Of a stretch of 64,000 nt of DNA, positions 21,370 to 34,298 are shown piece after piece. The notes beneath the pieces are model-generated. The model was not told the DNA's origin, did no database searches, and saw only the letters and a list, made by a program, of their open reading frames with translations. Numbering within the stretch: position 1 is the stretch's first letter; each line of letters starts with the position of its first letter. This stretch comes from Kingdonia uniflora. Lineage: Eukaryota; Streptophyta; Magnoliopsida; Ranunculales; Circaeasteraceae. The translations under genes were made by a program, and so were the position numbers. Location of the stretch: assembly GCA_014058105.1 (NCBI GenBank), contig JACGCM010001752.1, forward strand, positions 558,001 to 622,000. Direction: 5' to 3'.

Positions 21370-22700
21370 GGAACAATCGGCTGGATCTGCATAACTACCA
21401 ACAAAGCGGAAATAGTTGGTAATGGGGGTCGAGATAACATATCAGCCATCTTGTTGTTCACTCCTTTCTTATACTTGATCAATAAGGTTAAGGTAAACTG
21501 TTGAAGGTACGACATCCACTTCATATGGCGAGCTTGCTGAAGCTTGGATTGCGTAGAGAAGAACTGTAACGGTTTGTGATCGGAATGTACCACAACCTCC
21601 TTCCCCAATATGTAACTCCGCCAATGCTTCACCGATTGATATAACGCGTAGAACTCCTTATCGTAGGTAGGATAGTTGCGTACTGCTCCTGTAAACATCT
21701 CAGAATGGTAAGCAACCGACTTCCCATCCTGTAAAAGGATTGCCCCCAATGCATAATCTGACGCATCTGTCTCGACCTCAAAAGACCGCTGCAAATTAGG
21801 CAATGCTAACACTGGTGCATCTGTAATCTTCCGTTTCAGTAATAGAAATGTCTTCTCATGATGTTCTTCCCACACAAACTGTACTCCGGTCTTCGTCAAA
21901 GAATGCAACGGTGCGGCAAGTTGAGAAAAATGCCGAATAAATATCCGTAAGTACTGACAAGAACCTATAAAACTCCTCACTTCCGTCACTGTGCGGGGTC
22001 TAGGCCAATTAGTAATGACCGAGACCTCTTCTGGATCGACCGTAAGTTCGTCGCCACCAACAATAAAACCCAAATAGACTAGCTCTCGTTTTTCAAACTC
22101 GCACTTCTTCCCGTTAAGAAAAAGCTGTTGTGATCGCAACACGTCCAACACTTTGCGTAAATGCCCAAGATGTTCCTCCCATGTACGACTATATATCAAG
22201 ATATCATCCAAATATACAATCACAAAATCATCAATAAACGCACGAAGTACCTTTTCATTAGTCGCATAAATGTCGCCGGAGCATTGCATAACCCCAAAGG
22301 CATCACTAACCACTCAAATAAGCCCTGTTTGGTTTTGAACGCTGTATTCTAACTTGATGGTAAGCCGACTTAAGATCCAATTTGGTGAAAAACCAAGCCG
22401 TCTGCAACTCATCTAAAAGCTCGTCAATCTGTGGAAGCGGATAACGATTCTTCATCGTGATCTTGTTCAACGCCGGATAATCCACATACATCCTCCAAGA
22501 CCCATCCTTCTTCGGTATCAGTAACACCGGCGAACAAGGTGAGCTACTTGGATTAATAACTCCTTGCTCCAGGAGTTCATATACCTGTTTCTTGATCTCA
22601 TCAGACTCTATAATAGATGTCTGATATAACCCAACATTGAGTAGTGGCTCACCATTCACTAAGGTGATATCATGCTCCACATCCCTCTTGCGCGACATCC
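21309..22700 (-). pseudogene. gypsy reverse transcriptase and RNase H
   Basis: The palm begins with VINPSSSPCSPVLLIPKKDG and continues [30 protein letters not shown], then after a frameshift at about 22310 [19 protein letters not shown] with the catalytic YLDD. The RNase H part follows: FEVETDASDYALGAILLQ, NYPTYDKEFYALYQSVKHW and VVHSDHKPLQFF, ending in MADMLSRPPL. Catalytic Asp and Glu residues are present. One frameshift separates the fingers from the palm. Confidence 0.92.
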
Positions 22701-23400
22701 TGTCTATGCACATAAACAAGTCTTCATACTCCTCTTGCAACTCTACTATATCGGTTTGTTGCTTAGGAGACATTGCCAAAGTAGACAATACTGTAGCCGA
22801 CCGACCCTTTTGAGCTTGTCGCACCAACAACAAAACAAATTTGCCGCTCGCATTAACCAACCTTTTCGCCTGAGTCACCGTTACCAAATTACTGGTAGTG
22901 ATATGTTCCTTGCACACATTAATATGAAACTCAGTCCCATCTTTCACCAAAGATAAGGGCTACCCAAGATGACATGACAACACGTCCAACGGAACCACCT
23001 CGCATGTCACTTCGTCAATAAACTTCTCAGTAATCGCAAACTTGAACGTACACTGCTTAGTGATCTTCAACTCCGCGTCTTTCTGAATCCAACCCAAACC
23101 ATATGGCTTAGGATGAGCCACAGTAGCTAAACCCATCTTCTTCACCACCGCCTCAGAAATTTAATTCTTTTGGCTACCCGGATTAATAATGGCCTCAACT
23201 AAGCTCTGTTTTACTTGAATACTGACAAAGAAAAGCTCTTCCCGACTCGCCTCGTCAATAACTAGAGGTTGCTTGAACATTAGAGTAGTTTTATGATTTG
23301 GCTTATCTAAATCCGAAAGATCCATATCGCTGCGGCTAGTGCACGTTTCTCTTTCTTGCCCTTCTCCTTCGGCTGAAGCTCCGGGTGAAGTTTGTAACAT
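22700..23400 (-). pseudogene. gypsy protease region
   Basis: The minus-strand frames 23400-23161 and 23148-22960 read SIQVKQSLVEAIINPGSQKN and then KKMGLATVAHPKPYGLGW and VPLDVLSCHLG. They correspond to the gypsy aspartic protease, where the family has D-S-G-S/A-x-x-N. Here the Asp-Ser is Asn-Pro, so the active site is lost. A stop separates the frames. Confidence 0.75.
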
Positions 23401-24423
23401 CTATCTGAATTGTGCCCAGTAGCCTTGTAATGACTACAGATAGTCCCTTTGAATGAAGATCCCTCTCCTTTGGACTCCTCTTTTTGATCAAACTTCCAAT
23501 TAGCCTTGTATCTCGACTTGTTCTTGTCGTCTTTCTTGTCGCTCTTCAAGTACTTGCCTTCAATGGCAATTGCTTTAACGGTAGCATCCTCGATATTTTT
23601 CACTTTGAAGAGTTTTAATTCTCTTCTAATGGATTCCGATAAACCTCCCGTATACTTCATGAACACGTCGTACTCATTCACGTCAACATCCAAAACTAGC
23701 GCTTGGTTATGAAATTCCGTTGTGAATTGTTGTACGGTTTGCCCAAACTTTTGGCGCAAATTGTGCCATTTATACCACCGCTCCTGTTCATACCCAATCG
23801 GATAGAATTGCTTCCTCACTAAAACCTTGAATTCCTTCCAACTCAGACTTTCGACACCATGTTGTTTCCGATAGGATTTCCACCACGTTAGTGAGTGACT
23901 TGTGAATTTCAAAGAAGAGAAGCAAATCTTCTGAGAATATTCATCAATGGAAAAATAGGTCTCCAACCTATCTATCTAACCAATTATCTAATTTCTCGGC
24001 ATCGACAGAACCATCGAAAACTGGAATCTCAATCTTAAAGCCAATACGAAGATTACGCATAGGATTCGTTAACTTACTAGAACCTGGGCGTTCCTTGACG
24101 GAATCGGGATCACTAGAATCATCGAATACCGAAACGTCCTCGTCACCATCCACCTCCATAACCCATTTCTTTTTCGAACGGCTTCGCCGACTCGCCGAAA
24201 CGGAACCCAATGCGAGGTTTGTGAGACGTGATTGTTCGACTAACTCCCTTACAGTAGAAGTTAGGGTGGAAACTGTCGTTTCCAAAACCGTGATTCTCTC
24301 GTTGGGATCGCCCATCTCCAAATCGTCCTTCTTCGAATTAGGTTTGCGATGGATCTTCAACGGACTCACGAGCTTCTCCTTCGTTTGCTTGAGACGGTCG
24401 CGTGTAGAGGCCATAAACCACAA
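23307..24423 (-). pseudogene. gypsy gag
   Basis: The N-terminal frame (24423 down to 23968) has a basic start, a heptad-like segment (ITVLETTVSTLTSTVREL) and FKIEIPVFDGSVDAEKLDNW, the entry to the retrotransposon gag domain. A stop at 23968 interrupts it. The next frame starts METYFSIDEYSQK and carries LTWWKSYRKQHG, SWKEFKVLVRKQFYP and YKWHNLRQKFGQTVQQF. The zinc knuckle reads CSHYKATGHNSDRCYKLHP; its second Cys is replaced by Tyr. Confidence 0.85.
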
Positions 24424-24462
24424 TCAACCCCCGAAGATCGTAATTGGAAAACTGATACTACT

Positions 24463-24993
24463 TAATCCACAATACGATTGAGAAGCTTGTGTTAGTAGAA
24501 ATACGAAGAACACTAATCGGTTTGGAAAAATAGAGAATTCAATTACTCAAGAACGAAGTAATTACAGAAGAAAAACTCTTAAACCCTAGGTTCTCTCAGA
24601 ACTCTTTCAGATCTAACATAGAAAAGAAAATAACCTAGGTCCCATTTATATACTAGGGAACCTAAAACCCTAAAAGCAACGCATCTCGAGGCAAAACACC
24701 CCTAAAAAATACAATCACCGCCTAAAAGAAAAAGGCTGAATCGCGCCTCTGTTCGAATAAAATAAAGTGTATTCGAATAGACAAAAATCTATTCGAATAA
24801 AATCCATCAGGCATAAATGTATTCGAACAGAAATAAGTATGTTCGAATAAAACCCATCAGGCATAAATGTATTCGAACAGAAACAAGTCTGTTCGAATAA
24901 AACCCATCAGGCATAAATTTATTCGAACAGAAACAATTCTGTTCGAATAGAAACTTGAAAACCTTCATGTCTTCGTCAGATCCTCCTGGATCA
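24463..24993 (-). repeat. 5' LTR of the gypsy element
   Basis: This is the promoter-bearing LTR. It also has nine TTCGAA sites (24748-24945), the 50-bp tandem units and a TATA core at about 24645-24652. Just inside (24448-24462, minus strand) the text AGTATCAG resembles part of an initiator-Met primer-binding site but is degenerate. Confidence 0.85.
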
Positions 24994-24998
24994 GGTCA

Positions 24999-25952
24999 GT
25001 AGTACATCCTATTAAAAGGAATCCTTCCATGATTCATACCTTTCAAATTGAGGCTTATTTTGTGGTATCTCTCATCCTTTACTGCTATCTGCTTTTTGCG
25101 GAAGGAAAGGAACAGTAGAGCTGGTAGGGTAGTGGGACACAACACCAATATTATCATCCCTATATGTATACATTTAAGTTTAAAGTGGGGAAGGTATTGT
25201 AGAATCACAAAGAAAGATGCTTATCACCTTTGAAGATGTGGGCAAGTTGAAATCTATCCAAAAATCTACCTTTGGCGCCATCAAAAGGAGTCCCTCAAAG
25301 GCGCAAAATGCCCAACGGAAGTAATCAAGTTAAGCAATTGGGCAATGTAAGTGTCCTAGAAATATTGCTGCCTCTGCCGTTTTATAGATTCACCAGGACA
25401 CCCAATATGACTGATAAGTCACCATGTTTAACTTTTGACCGCATTGAGTATCTGACTAAATTTTTTAGAAACCGAAGGAAATAAAGAGGAGCTGGGCATG
25501 TTTGATTATACCCACATAAGCCGACCGAGTTGCGTAAAATGTGGTATCTAAAAGGTTATGGAACTTTTATTTTCATTGTCTAACTGAAAATTTTAACATA
25601 TTTCTTAAGTGTAGGAAATACGGGAACTTCAAATGAACCATAATCTTCTGATCCACAGTAAAGAAATATTTGCATTGCTGATTTGTCAACGTGGATGATT
25701 AATGTTTGAAAAGTACCTAAGAAGCAAAAAGTTAGCGAGGTGCATGAGGTTGAACATCAATTTCTTATAGCCATTCTGTTAAATAAAAGAAGGGTCTGCG
25801 GAATGGCAAATTTGATAATAACAGTAGTTAGACAATATAATTCTGAACCGTACATCACATTTACTAAGAAAATAGAATAGGCCTTCCTCTTATTTATTTA
25901 TTTATGATTATGAATGCAACCCAATACCTGTTCCACAAGATTGGTTGGAAAT
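24999..25952. other. Spacer between the gypsy element and GDSL copy 1
   Basis: No gene was recognised. The frames present are short and without family resemblance. Confidence 0.5.
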
Positions 25953-27695
25953 TCATCGACGCAGAGTCTTTAAATACAGCATCCCTTTCATCATCTCCTC
26001 GACAAATCGTTGGTTAAATGCATCGGTAAAATGGATGGCATCCCAACTCAAATAGTCTCCCCGGTTGCTGCAAGCCTTTGCGGCAGGGTTGTCTCCACAA
26101 ATAATTTTAGAGTTGAAGTTATAAGGTCCGCCACCATATCCGCAATATGCCTTGAACTTCTCTGTATCCTTGAATTCTACAGTAGGGAATCAAAATTATG
26201 ATGAAACTATAGTCAAAAAATAAGTTTGAAGATGAATGAGGATGGACTTGACAGTGAAGATCAGTGCTGCTTTCACAATGTGAATAGGAATTTTCGTGGG
26301 TTGTATCCCAGTCATCTAAGCTCTACCAAAGTCTAAAACTCTCAGGTGCTTACATGGAGGCCAGACCCTACTTAGCAATTTGGTATAGGTAGAAATACAC
26401 TATGAAGATTTATAAAAGAAAGAAGGAAAAATAAATATGTGGTATGAATGAACTTCAAGATAAATGCAGTTTTGGCATCTAAGTTTGTTCTGTTGGTGAT
26501 AACATTTACTTGGGCTTAGAGTTCCTTTGGCTAGTTGATGGTGGAGAAAAACAAAAATTACCATATCTTGTTGGATTTGCAATGGCATCTAAGATGAACT
26601 TATATATGTCTGCAATCATGATATTAACCTCCACTTGATGGTTGAGGACATCCAACAATTTTTCCAATTCATAATTCGTTAAATCTGCTGCATCGTTATA
26701 TTCTTTATTGTATCCATATTGATCCTTCACCCCTTCAGGAATGTTACGAACATTTGGGGTGCACCCCCATGCCGGATTGTTGAACACCTAGAAGTTATTA
26801 GCTCCTTCTTTATTAAGATCCTGCAAAATATGTCATAGTTTGTCATTCCTGGTTACCAATTTTATGTCTACCAAGATAGATGAGCGTGAGCTGCAAGAGT
26901 AATCTTTTTAGTTAGGTTTTAGAAGTACTAGAAGTCTCGTTTTCATTCTTCTTCTAGCTTAAGTCCCATCTTTCAGTTTGTTGGGACTAATACGGTTCCT
27001 TTCAACATATTTATGGTGCTTCGAGTCTGTTATTGTATGGTATCACATAGGAGGTATGATGGTGGACCTGTAGTGGTGGATTGATATTTGTTTTTCTTAT
27101 GTGCCGAAGAAGGCTTCTGACTGAAAATTGATACAAGGAACCTAATTCAGATAAGTAACAAATATGGGACTTATTTCAGTTGACTGGGGATGGCTACATC
27201 TTAGCGTCTGTGGTTCCTTTTCTTTGGCAACTAGGGTGATCCAGGTTCATTTTTCACTATTTGCCAGACTTATCCCTGGGAGACCTAAAATATGGCGAAG
27301 ATTGGGAGTAGAAGACGTGTAAAACATATTATTTTATGTTAGACGAGCTCGTTATAATAAAAGTGATCGGTAACTGAAGATGTTATGTCAGGAATTGATC
27401 CTGGATCCCTGATAACAACTCCCAGGTACCTTACCAGCTAGTCTAGCCGGCATTCGCAGAGGCGTAAAACATGGCTATCGAATAACTAGATTCCTTAAAT
27501 ATGAAACTTATAGCCTTCGTAATTGCCGCTATGACTAGTGGGACGGTTTTCTCCTTCGTATCTTGAAGTGACATCTCACCAAAACTCCAAACAATGCAGT
27601 AACTCCAATGAAGATCACATAAATTCCATTCTTGAATGCCTCTGGCGGAGGAACTTGGTAAGCTAAGCAGTCTGAATACCAAAAACAAGTGTCAC

Positions 27696-27763
<68 letters not shown>

Positions 27764-29025
27764 AAGAGAGAGATTGCATACTAGTTTTCTGTTTGGAGTC
27801 CCAGAAATCATTAATGAAGTAGTCAGTCTGCAGAGGAAGGTAGAATGGTGATGGATCAGTAACGTTTCTTGCATTTGCTCCTGCTACAACGAAGTAGGGT
27901 TCAACAAAAGGCAAACCCCACTTTGATGCTACATAAAAAAGAATACAAAACAATCAATAGTAACGTCTTTAATATCCATAAACATAAAGTTATCACTATC
28001 CTAATCAAACTAAAAATTATATCCATCCTAGACTCATTGAGAGAATTGCAAAATATGTATGGAATTAGTTATAGATATTTATAGCCATACATTTGTTTTA
28101 TCATAATGACTAATTTTTTTGGAATACGTACTCAAGAGTAGTGAACTTTCCTTAGTCTGTAAGTCCTATATAATCTTTAGAAATTATGTACTAGATTTGC
28201 CGTATTACTATGAATAGTTGTGTCAAAATATTCCATGTTTATAGATATTTTGTTATTCCTCTCCAGTCTTTGATATTTATGTTATGCTTCATTGTTCATG
28301 CCATTTATTATCTTCCTTATTTAGTATTGTGTCATTCCTGTCCAGTCTTTTTATATTTATGTTATGCTTCATTGTTCATGTCATTTATTATCTTTCTTAT
28401 ATAGTATAATAGTAGTTTCATGTTTTTCAAACTAATGTTGGAACATTCCTTTCTTATGTTTCTAAAACTAGAATTGAGTTTTTCCCTTTAAATCAAAGTC
28501 CCCTTGGTGTTTAAGGTATTCCAGCTTCTTATGTATGGTTTTCTAAGCATTCAGACTTTCTCGTATTTAACATAAGTTTGACAACACGATTGCTAGGAAC
28601 TGTGTATGCCCAATTCTTTTTATGATGAAGTTTTGTTCAATATTTATTGCATATCTATATTATGGAAGTGATGTATAGCACAAAGACTTCATTCTTGCAT
28701 TATCAAGGCGACTGATACATAATAATTGAATGCATCAAACAAAGAGCAAACATATCTTCTTACCTAGGAAATCCACGGCGGTTAGACGACCATCAGAAAA
28801 TCTTCCTGAAGGGTTGTGGAAGAATGTAGAGCCATATGGTGAATTTTCTGATTGAACAATGAATGGATACGTCATTATAATATTTCCCATGTCGCTATAT
28901 GAATCTCCAAACACATTGCAGGAGGTTGCCGGGGGAAAGGTTCCAAACCCCTCATAGCTAGTAGTTTTGTTGATAAGTAAGCATAAAACAATGACAATTA
29001 ATGAGCTGATGAAGTTAAATGTCAT
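25953..29025 (-). pseudogene. GDSL esterase/lipase copy 1
   Basis: Five exons on the minus strand: 28764-29025, 27782-27928, about 27508-27671, 26562-26820 and 25953-26176. A signal peptide is followed by block I, CNVFGDSYSDMGN (GDSL changed to GDSY, catalytic Ser kept). Exon 2 has SKWGLPFVEPYF but lacks the full HGINFAVAGAT block II of its paralogs. Exon 3 carries a frameshift near the GxND block. Exon 4 has a TAG after GANNF (about 26787) where paralogs have a Met. The last exon keeps the D-x-x-H motif (YLSWDAIHFTDAFN). It is the most divergent of the five copies. Plant SGNH hydrolases are secreted or vacuolar esterases; this one is broken. Confidence 0.85.
27698..27774 (+). repeat. (GA)n microsatellite in a GDSL intron
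   Basis: About 60 bp of uninterrupted GA repeats is followed by a few GAAA variants. It lies inside the short second intron of GDSL copy 1, starting 8 bp after the donor site on the minus strand, where it reads (CT)n and fills most of the intron. Confidence 0.9.
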
Positions 29026-29829
29026 ATTTGGGGGTGAGATTAGCTCCTGTCCTTTTGAGTTTCCGACTAGTTTTATAGAAGAAGAAAAAAATGGTCATTG
29101 TGTTTGAAAGATTTGTCAGGTGTTTTCTCTGAACATCGATAACAAAGCCACGATCCCCTCAAATTTGTCCTTTTTCTTTTGTTGGCAACTGTGAATCCAC
29201 AACAATACTTTGCATTGTAAAACGGGTGTACAATGCTATTCATTTTGTAAGTGGACATGTTTGTCAGCTTTTCCTTGCATAATATAGACGTGCACTGCAC
29301 CCGTGATTTTCCCTGGGATTACTTCACTCATACGTACATACATTGCGTTAACTTTTATTGTTTTTGTAGAACATGTCTACATATACCGATGCTGGGGTAT
29401 TCGTAATGAAGTCCTTAGTTGAGAGTTTTGGTCCGTCACGGGTGAGCTGCACACACAAAATCAGCTTAGTTGAATCTTGACAGACAGTTCTCTAGGTCCT
29501 AGTGGAAAGGATTCTTCTCTCAGTGTTGTTGGGAAATCATAGGAATGAGGTATGTAGAGCTGTTATTTACTTCTTTGTGGATTCTTTTGAGCGAATCTTT
29601 GAGTTGAAGTAAGGATCTGTCCCGAACTTGCCTTGGCATTCTTCCTATTCAAGTGAGTTACTAATGCAGATATGAGAACTTTAATTGCTAAAGAAGAATA
29701 GAAGCTAATAGCTAAGGTTCGTTTTATGTTTTCCCTAGAAGGAAGGATAGTTCTTTCTAAGTCTAAAAAAGTCCATAATCTACAATCAATAAGTAAGATG
29801 ATTATAAGAAAAGTTCAAATCTAGAGGGG
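29026..29829. other. Upstream flank of GDSL copy 1
   Basis: No gene was recognised. It ends at the left target duplication of the LINE (29830-29845). Confidence 0.5.
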
Positions 29830-29925
29830 AGATTCTTTCTAAGAATAATCTTACTTACAAATTTACTTTCAGGCTTAAGACTCTCAAGGGTACTCTTAAA
29901 GAAAATTTCTATACTAAGAACCTGG

Positions 29926-31420
29926 ATGATAAAGTGGAAGATGTTAGGGTTAAGTTGGAGATTATTCAGGATAACTTGCAGTCTAATCTTCTTGATTAAG
30001 ACTTGGCTATTGCAGAGAAGGGAGGCTTTGGTTAGTTTTTGTAAGTTGGCTAGAGCTGATGAATCACATGAATGGCAAAAGTCTAGGGCCTCCTGGTTGA
30101 AAGAAGGGAATTGTAATACTGCCTACTTTCATAGATCTATCTTGTCTAGGAGATCTAGAAATACAATTTTGAGTATCTCTGGTGAGGAGGGCAACCTTCT
30201 TTTGCATGACTCTGATATTGGTGATGAGAGTGTGAAGTATTTTACTAAGATTATTGGAGAGAGCCATGGTGTCCCTTTACCTCAGAATTACTTGAATTAC
30301 CTAGATGACTTGGAGGTCCCTACCCTCAATGATGAAGATAGATTTGAGTTGGAGAAACTTGTTACTAATGAAGAGATTGTTGAAGCTCTTGAGTCTATTG
30401 GTAATGACAAGGCTCCTGGACCTGATGGATATTATGTTTTTTTTTTAAAAGTACTTGGGAGTATTATCCACAAAGATTTCCTTAAAGCTGTGTCTAACGT
30501 TTTTAGATCCGCTCATATGCTTAAGGAATTAAATGCTACTTCCATTACCTTGATACCTAAGATTAGCAATCCTTGCACCTTCAATGATTTTAGACCTATT
30601 GCTTGCAACAATGTGTTGTACAAGTGCATATCTAAAATCATCACTAATAGGATTTAAAGGTTATTCTTAAGATCATTAGTCCCAATCAATCTGCTTTTGT
30701 CCATGGGAGAAACTTTACTGATAATATTCTCCTTTCTCATGAGCTTTTGCGAAACTATCATAGAGATTGTGGGAGCCTTAGGTGCACTGCTAAGATAGAT
30801 CTTAGGAAAGCTTATGACATGGTGAGATGGGAGTATTAGGGAGGCTTTGAAGGCCTACAATTTTCCTGATACCTTTATTGGTTGGATATGGGAGTGTATC
30901 TCCACACCCATATACTCTGTGTCCATTAATGGTTCTCCTAGAGATTATTTTCAGGGTAAGAGCCTAAGAGGGGCATTAGACAGGGTGACCCTATGTCCCC
31001 TTACCTTTTTGTGATGTTGATGGACCTCTTTACTAGGAAGCTTGACCATAAAACTGATAATGGCCCTTTTATTCTTCATCCTAGATGTATTAACCCTAGA
31101 ATATCCCATCTTTGCTTTGCTGATGATTTAATTGTGTTCATGTTTGGAGTGCAATCTAATGCAGTAGTTCTAGCTGAGACTTTGAGTAATTTTAATTACT
31201 TTTCTGGGCTGCAGTTAATTGCTCTAAGAGTAAGTTGTTTTGTGTTGGTATGACTGATGACATTGCTGAGTCTATGTGTGCTACCTTAGGTTTTGATCTT
31301 GGGGTTCTTCCTATAAAATATCTTGGTCTCCCTTTGATTACTACTAGGCTGAAGGCTAGTGATTGCATGCTAGTGGTTGAAGCTCTTTGTCAAAGAGTGG
31401 AATCCTGGAAAAGTTGACAC
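29926..31420 (+). pseudogene. LINE reverse transcriptase
   Basis: It contains the linker SRASWLKEGNCNTAYFHRSI, the block EALESIGNDKAPGPDGY, then SITLIPKISNPCTFNDFRPI and a stop at 30655. Later pieces hold RKAYDMVRWEY with the first catalytic Asp, QGDPMSPYLFVMLMDLFTRK, and LCFADDLIVFMFG with the catalytic FADD. PIKYLGLPLITTRLKASDC follows. Stops and frameshifts at about 30655, 30838 and 31228 prevent expression. Confidence 0.9.
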
Positions 31421-33190
31421 CTTAGCTATGCAGGTAGATTGGTTCTTCTTAAATATATTCTTAGTAGTATGCATGTGTACTGGACTACTTGTTTTATTCT
31501 TCTTAGTGACATTAGTAGGAGGTTTATGTGGTTTAGCAATGACTTGGACAAAAAAGCCAATCCTGTGAGTTGGGAAAATTGTTGTGTGCCTTTCAGGGAA
31601 GGCTGTTTAAGGATTAGGGACATAAATGTTGTTAATTATGCTTCTATCATGAGACATACCTTTAATATTGTTTGTCACAAAGACACTTTGTGGGTGGAAT
31701 GGGTGTATAACAACCTTCTCAGACAAAAAGATTTCTGGTCTATGAGTAGTCCTAGCGATTGCTCTTGAGCTTGGAGATACATTTTGAAAAGCTGAGAGAA
31801 GGCTAAAAGCTTTGTAACTTATGTCATTGGTAATGGGAGGGACACCAATTTTTGGTTGGCCCTTGGCACCCTCTTGGTATTCTTAAAGATAAATTTATCC
31901 AACACTTTCTCTATGATTCTAATCTTTTCATGAATTCTAAAGTGGAGAACATGGTGATTGGGAACCAATGGGTGATCCCCACCAATGCTGTGGATAGGTT
32001 GAGTGAAGTGTGGAGTCAATTGGGAGATATCATGCTTGACAGTTCTTTTAGTGATGAGATTGTTTGGAACATTACCACCTCAGGAAAGTATGGCCTCAAG
32101 GAAACTTATGAAAACCTTAGAACTGTTAAAACTAATGTAGATTGGACACCTATGGTTTGGTTTACTAACAATGTTCCTAAGCATTCTTTATCTGGTTGGC
32201 CTTAAGAGAAGTGTTGAAAACCCAAGATAGGCCTATGAAGTGGGGCTGTATTGATTTTTCTGTGTGTCTGTTGTGTTGTGCTGATAATGAAAATGAAAGT
32301 CATCTATTTTGTGATTGTCAATTCTCTAGGTCTGCTTTGCTGGTCAAAATTGGTTATAACCATCAAACTACTAATTGGGAGGAAGAGATTGAGTGGTGCA
32401 GGGGTCATTTTACTGGTACTAACTTAGCTAGTACTATCAGAAAACTAGTTTTCAATGCTTTTATCTATTTTATTTGGGTTGAGAGAAATGAGAGGATTTT
32501 TAACTGCAAAGTAGCTACTACTGATGTTATCATTAGTAAGATCATTGATGCTGTTAGAACTAAACTTTTCTCTTGCTTTTTAGTTGTGGAGGATGATGCT
32601 TGTACTAGAGATCTTTGTGATAACTGGAACTACTCCCCTCAATGGAAAAGAACTGTGGAATTAAGATGCAAATGGGACAGACCACCTGTGGGTACCTATG
32701 CAGTGAATATTGATGGATCCTTGAAGACTGTTGCTAATCCTGATGGCACTTCTGTTATGATTGTATCTTATGGAGCTGTGCTTAAGGATGATGTATTTCT
32801 GTTTGTCATGGCCAAGTTCTTGGTTCTAATATTTTACACCATGAGCTTCAAGGGGTTTCTGCTGGTCTTCAATTAGCCATTAGTGCTAGAGTTGATACAG
32901 TCTGCATGCATTAGATCAGACTCAATGGAAGCTGTTAACATATTCAAGGGTAAATCCCCAATTCCATGGAGAGATAAAAAATGGTGTTGCAGATTCAAGA
33001 GCAGAAGAAGTGTATTCTCAACTATTAGCATATTCATGTTTATAGAGAAGCAAATAGAGCTCCTGATTATTTGGCAAACAATTTCCCATCTTTTGGTCAT
33101 TTTGAAGTCATCCCTAGCTCATTTGCTGAAGATCTTAAAAAGATTAACTATGAAGATGCATTAGGGAAAGTGTACTTTAGAGCTGCTTAG
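31421..33190 (+). pseudogene. LINE zf-RVT and RNase H region
   Basis: The zinc region reads CLLCCADNENESHLFCDCQF (about 32265), matching the zf-RVT pattern C-x2-C...E-x-x-x-H-L-F-x-x-C. RNase H begins GTYAVNIDGSLKTVANPDG (about 32690) and continues, after a frameshift, with HELQGVSAGLQLAI. It ends HVYREANRAPDYLANNFPSF and KVYFRAA with a stop near 33188. That is the complete C-terminus of the LINE ORF2. Confidence 0.85.
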
Positions 33191-33369
33191 TACAGTCTTA
33201 GGTAGGGTAGTGTTATGTTCTTGCCTGTATATTCTGTCCTTTCTTGGTGTTTAGGCTCTCTCATCCCTTGTTTGTAAGGGTTTGTTAGTTGTCCCTACCC
33301 TGTAATTACCTTTTTTGTTATTTGTCCCCCAGCTTGCCTTCCAAAAAAAGAAAGAGATTCTTCTAAGAA

Positions 33370-34298
33370 GAAAACACTAATTATTTCTTGGGATAAAAAT
33401 GCTATTCAAGCGAAGAAAAAGGTGTGAAGTTTAGAAAATTGAAGAAGATTAACATTGTTATTGCTAGCAATAGCTTGGAAGCAACAAAGTGGAAAACAGT
33501 TTGTAGTAGTCCTAGGAAATTCAAAGATCAATGCTATGGGAGTTACTGGACTTGGAAGAGCTCAGAGAATCCAGTTTCGTAACAGGAGTTGCCTGGGTTT
33601 GATGAAGTGGAGATCGAATTTGATGATTATTTTATTGGAGGATTATAGAAAGTCAGATGGCATAATACAAGGGGTTTAGTGGATAATATTGGTATCTTAA
33701 CTTCATGTTTTCTCAGAATGTGTAGCTATTGCTAAAGCTCTTCATAATTTCATAAAGCTGAAAATCAAGGGTAAAGCAAGTATGGTTTCTTTCAGATTCA
33801 ACTCATTGGTGCAGGCTTTTAGTTCAACAATCAATGTCTTTTGAAAATCTAAGGAAAACTTGCGAACCTATCTTCACTCTCGATTACACACTTTGGTACA
33901 GACTAAGTACCAAGAAAACTAGTTCCTTTCTTACTGAAAACTTGAGAGCGGTTGTTAGAGACACCAATTCTCGTCACATCCTTTAAGTTTCCAGCTCAGG
34001 ACTGCATCTAGGATTATTTAGTTTTGAGGGTTGTAGTATGAGTGCCAACCTAGCTGGGATGTGTACTGCACTTACTTTGGATTCATCTATTCCTTCGGTA
34101 TCCATTTCACATATCTTTGCAAAATATACATATAAAATGAAAAAATATACCCAGAGAACTACTTTATTCCTTTCTTACTTTCTACTAGTTATTTTAATGA
34201 ATCTAATCTCAAATCATGAGGTAGCACATCTGGGTAGTAAGCTGTATTCCAGGACCCGGAACTGAGCAATGGTTGTAGTAAGCAAATATAGGCTTCAG
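33370..34298. other. Spacer downstream of GDSL copy 2
   Basis: Nothing is recognised with confidence. A 74-codon frame at 33455-33679 has no clear family. Confidence 0.4.

Larger units (their letters stand above)
19317..24993 (-). mobile_element. Ty3/gypsy chromovirus-like element
   Basis: The element is flanked by the 5-bp duplication GGTCA (19312-19316 and 24994-24998). On the minus strand the LTRs begin TGATCC and end GGATTA (555 bp at 19317-19871 and 531 bp at 24463-24993). A polypurine tract AAAGGGGGGAGTCA adjoins the 3' LTR (19872-19885). Coding order is gag, protease, reverse transcriptase, RNase H, integrase, chromodomain-like end. Five or more stops or frameshifts break the polyprotein, but each domain is well preserved and the LTRs are very similar, so it is a fairly young insertion. 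Confidence 0.92.
29846..33354 (+). mobile_element. LINE (L1-type), 5'-truncated
   Basis: The element is flanked by a near-perfect target duplication: AGATTCTTTCTAAGAA at 29830-29845 and AGATTCTTCTAAGAA at 33355-33369, differing by one T. It ends in an A-rich tail (33341-33354). It lacks the endonuclease and ORF1, so it was truncated on insertion. It contains reverse transcriptase, the zf-RVT zinc region and a C-terminal RNase H, the domain set of plant L1-type LINEs. Confidence 0.88.

Noticed and set aside
20158..22956. Plus-strand frames across the gypsy element
   Set aside because: They are antisense shadows of gypsy pol.
27636..27851. Open frames rich in RE or LS repeats
   Set aside because: They are translations of the GA/CT microsatellite and not proteins.
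33455..33679. Possible gene between the LINE and GDSL copy 2
   Set aside because: 74-codon frame with no recognisable motif and no supporting context.
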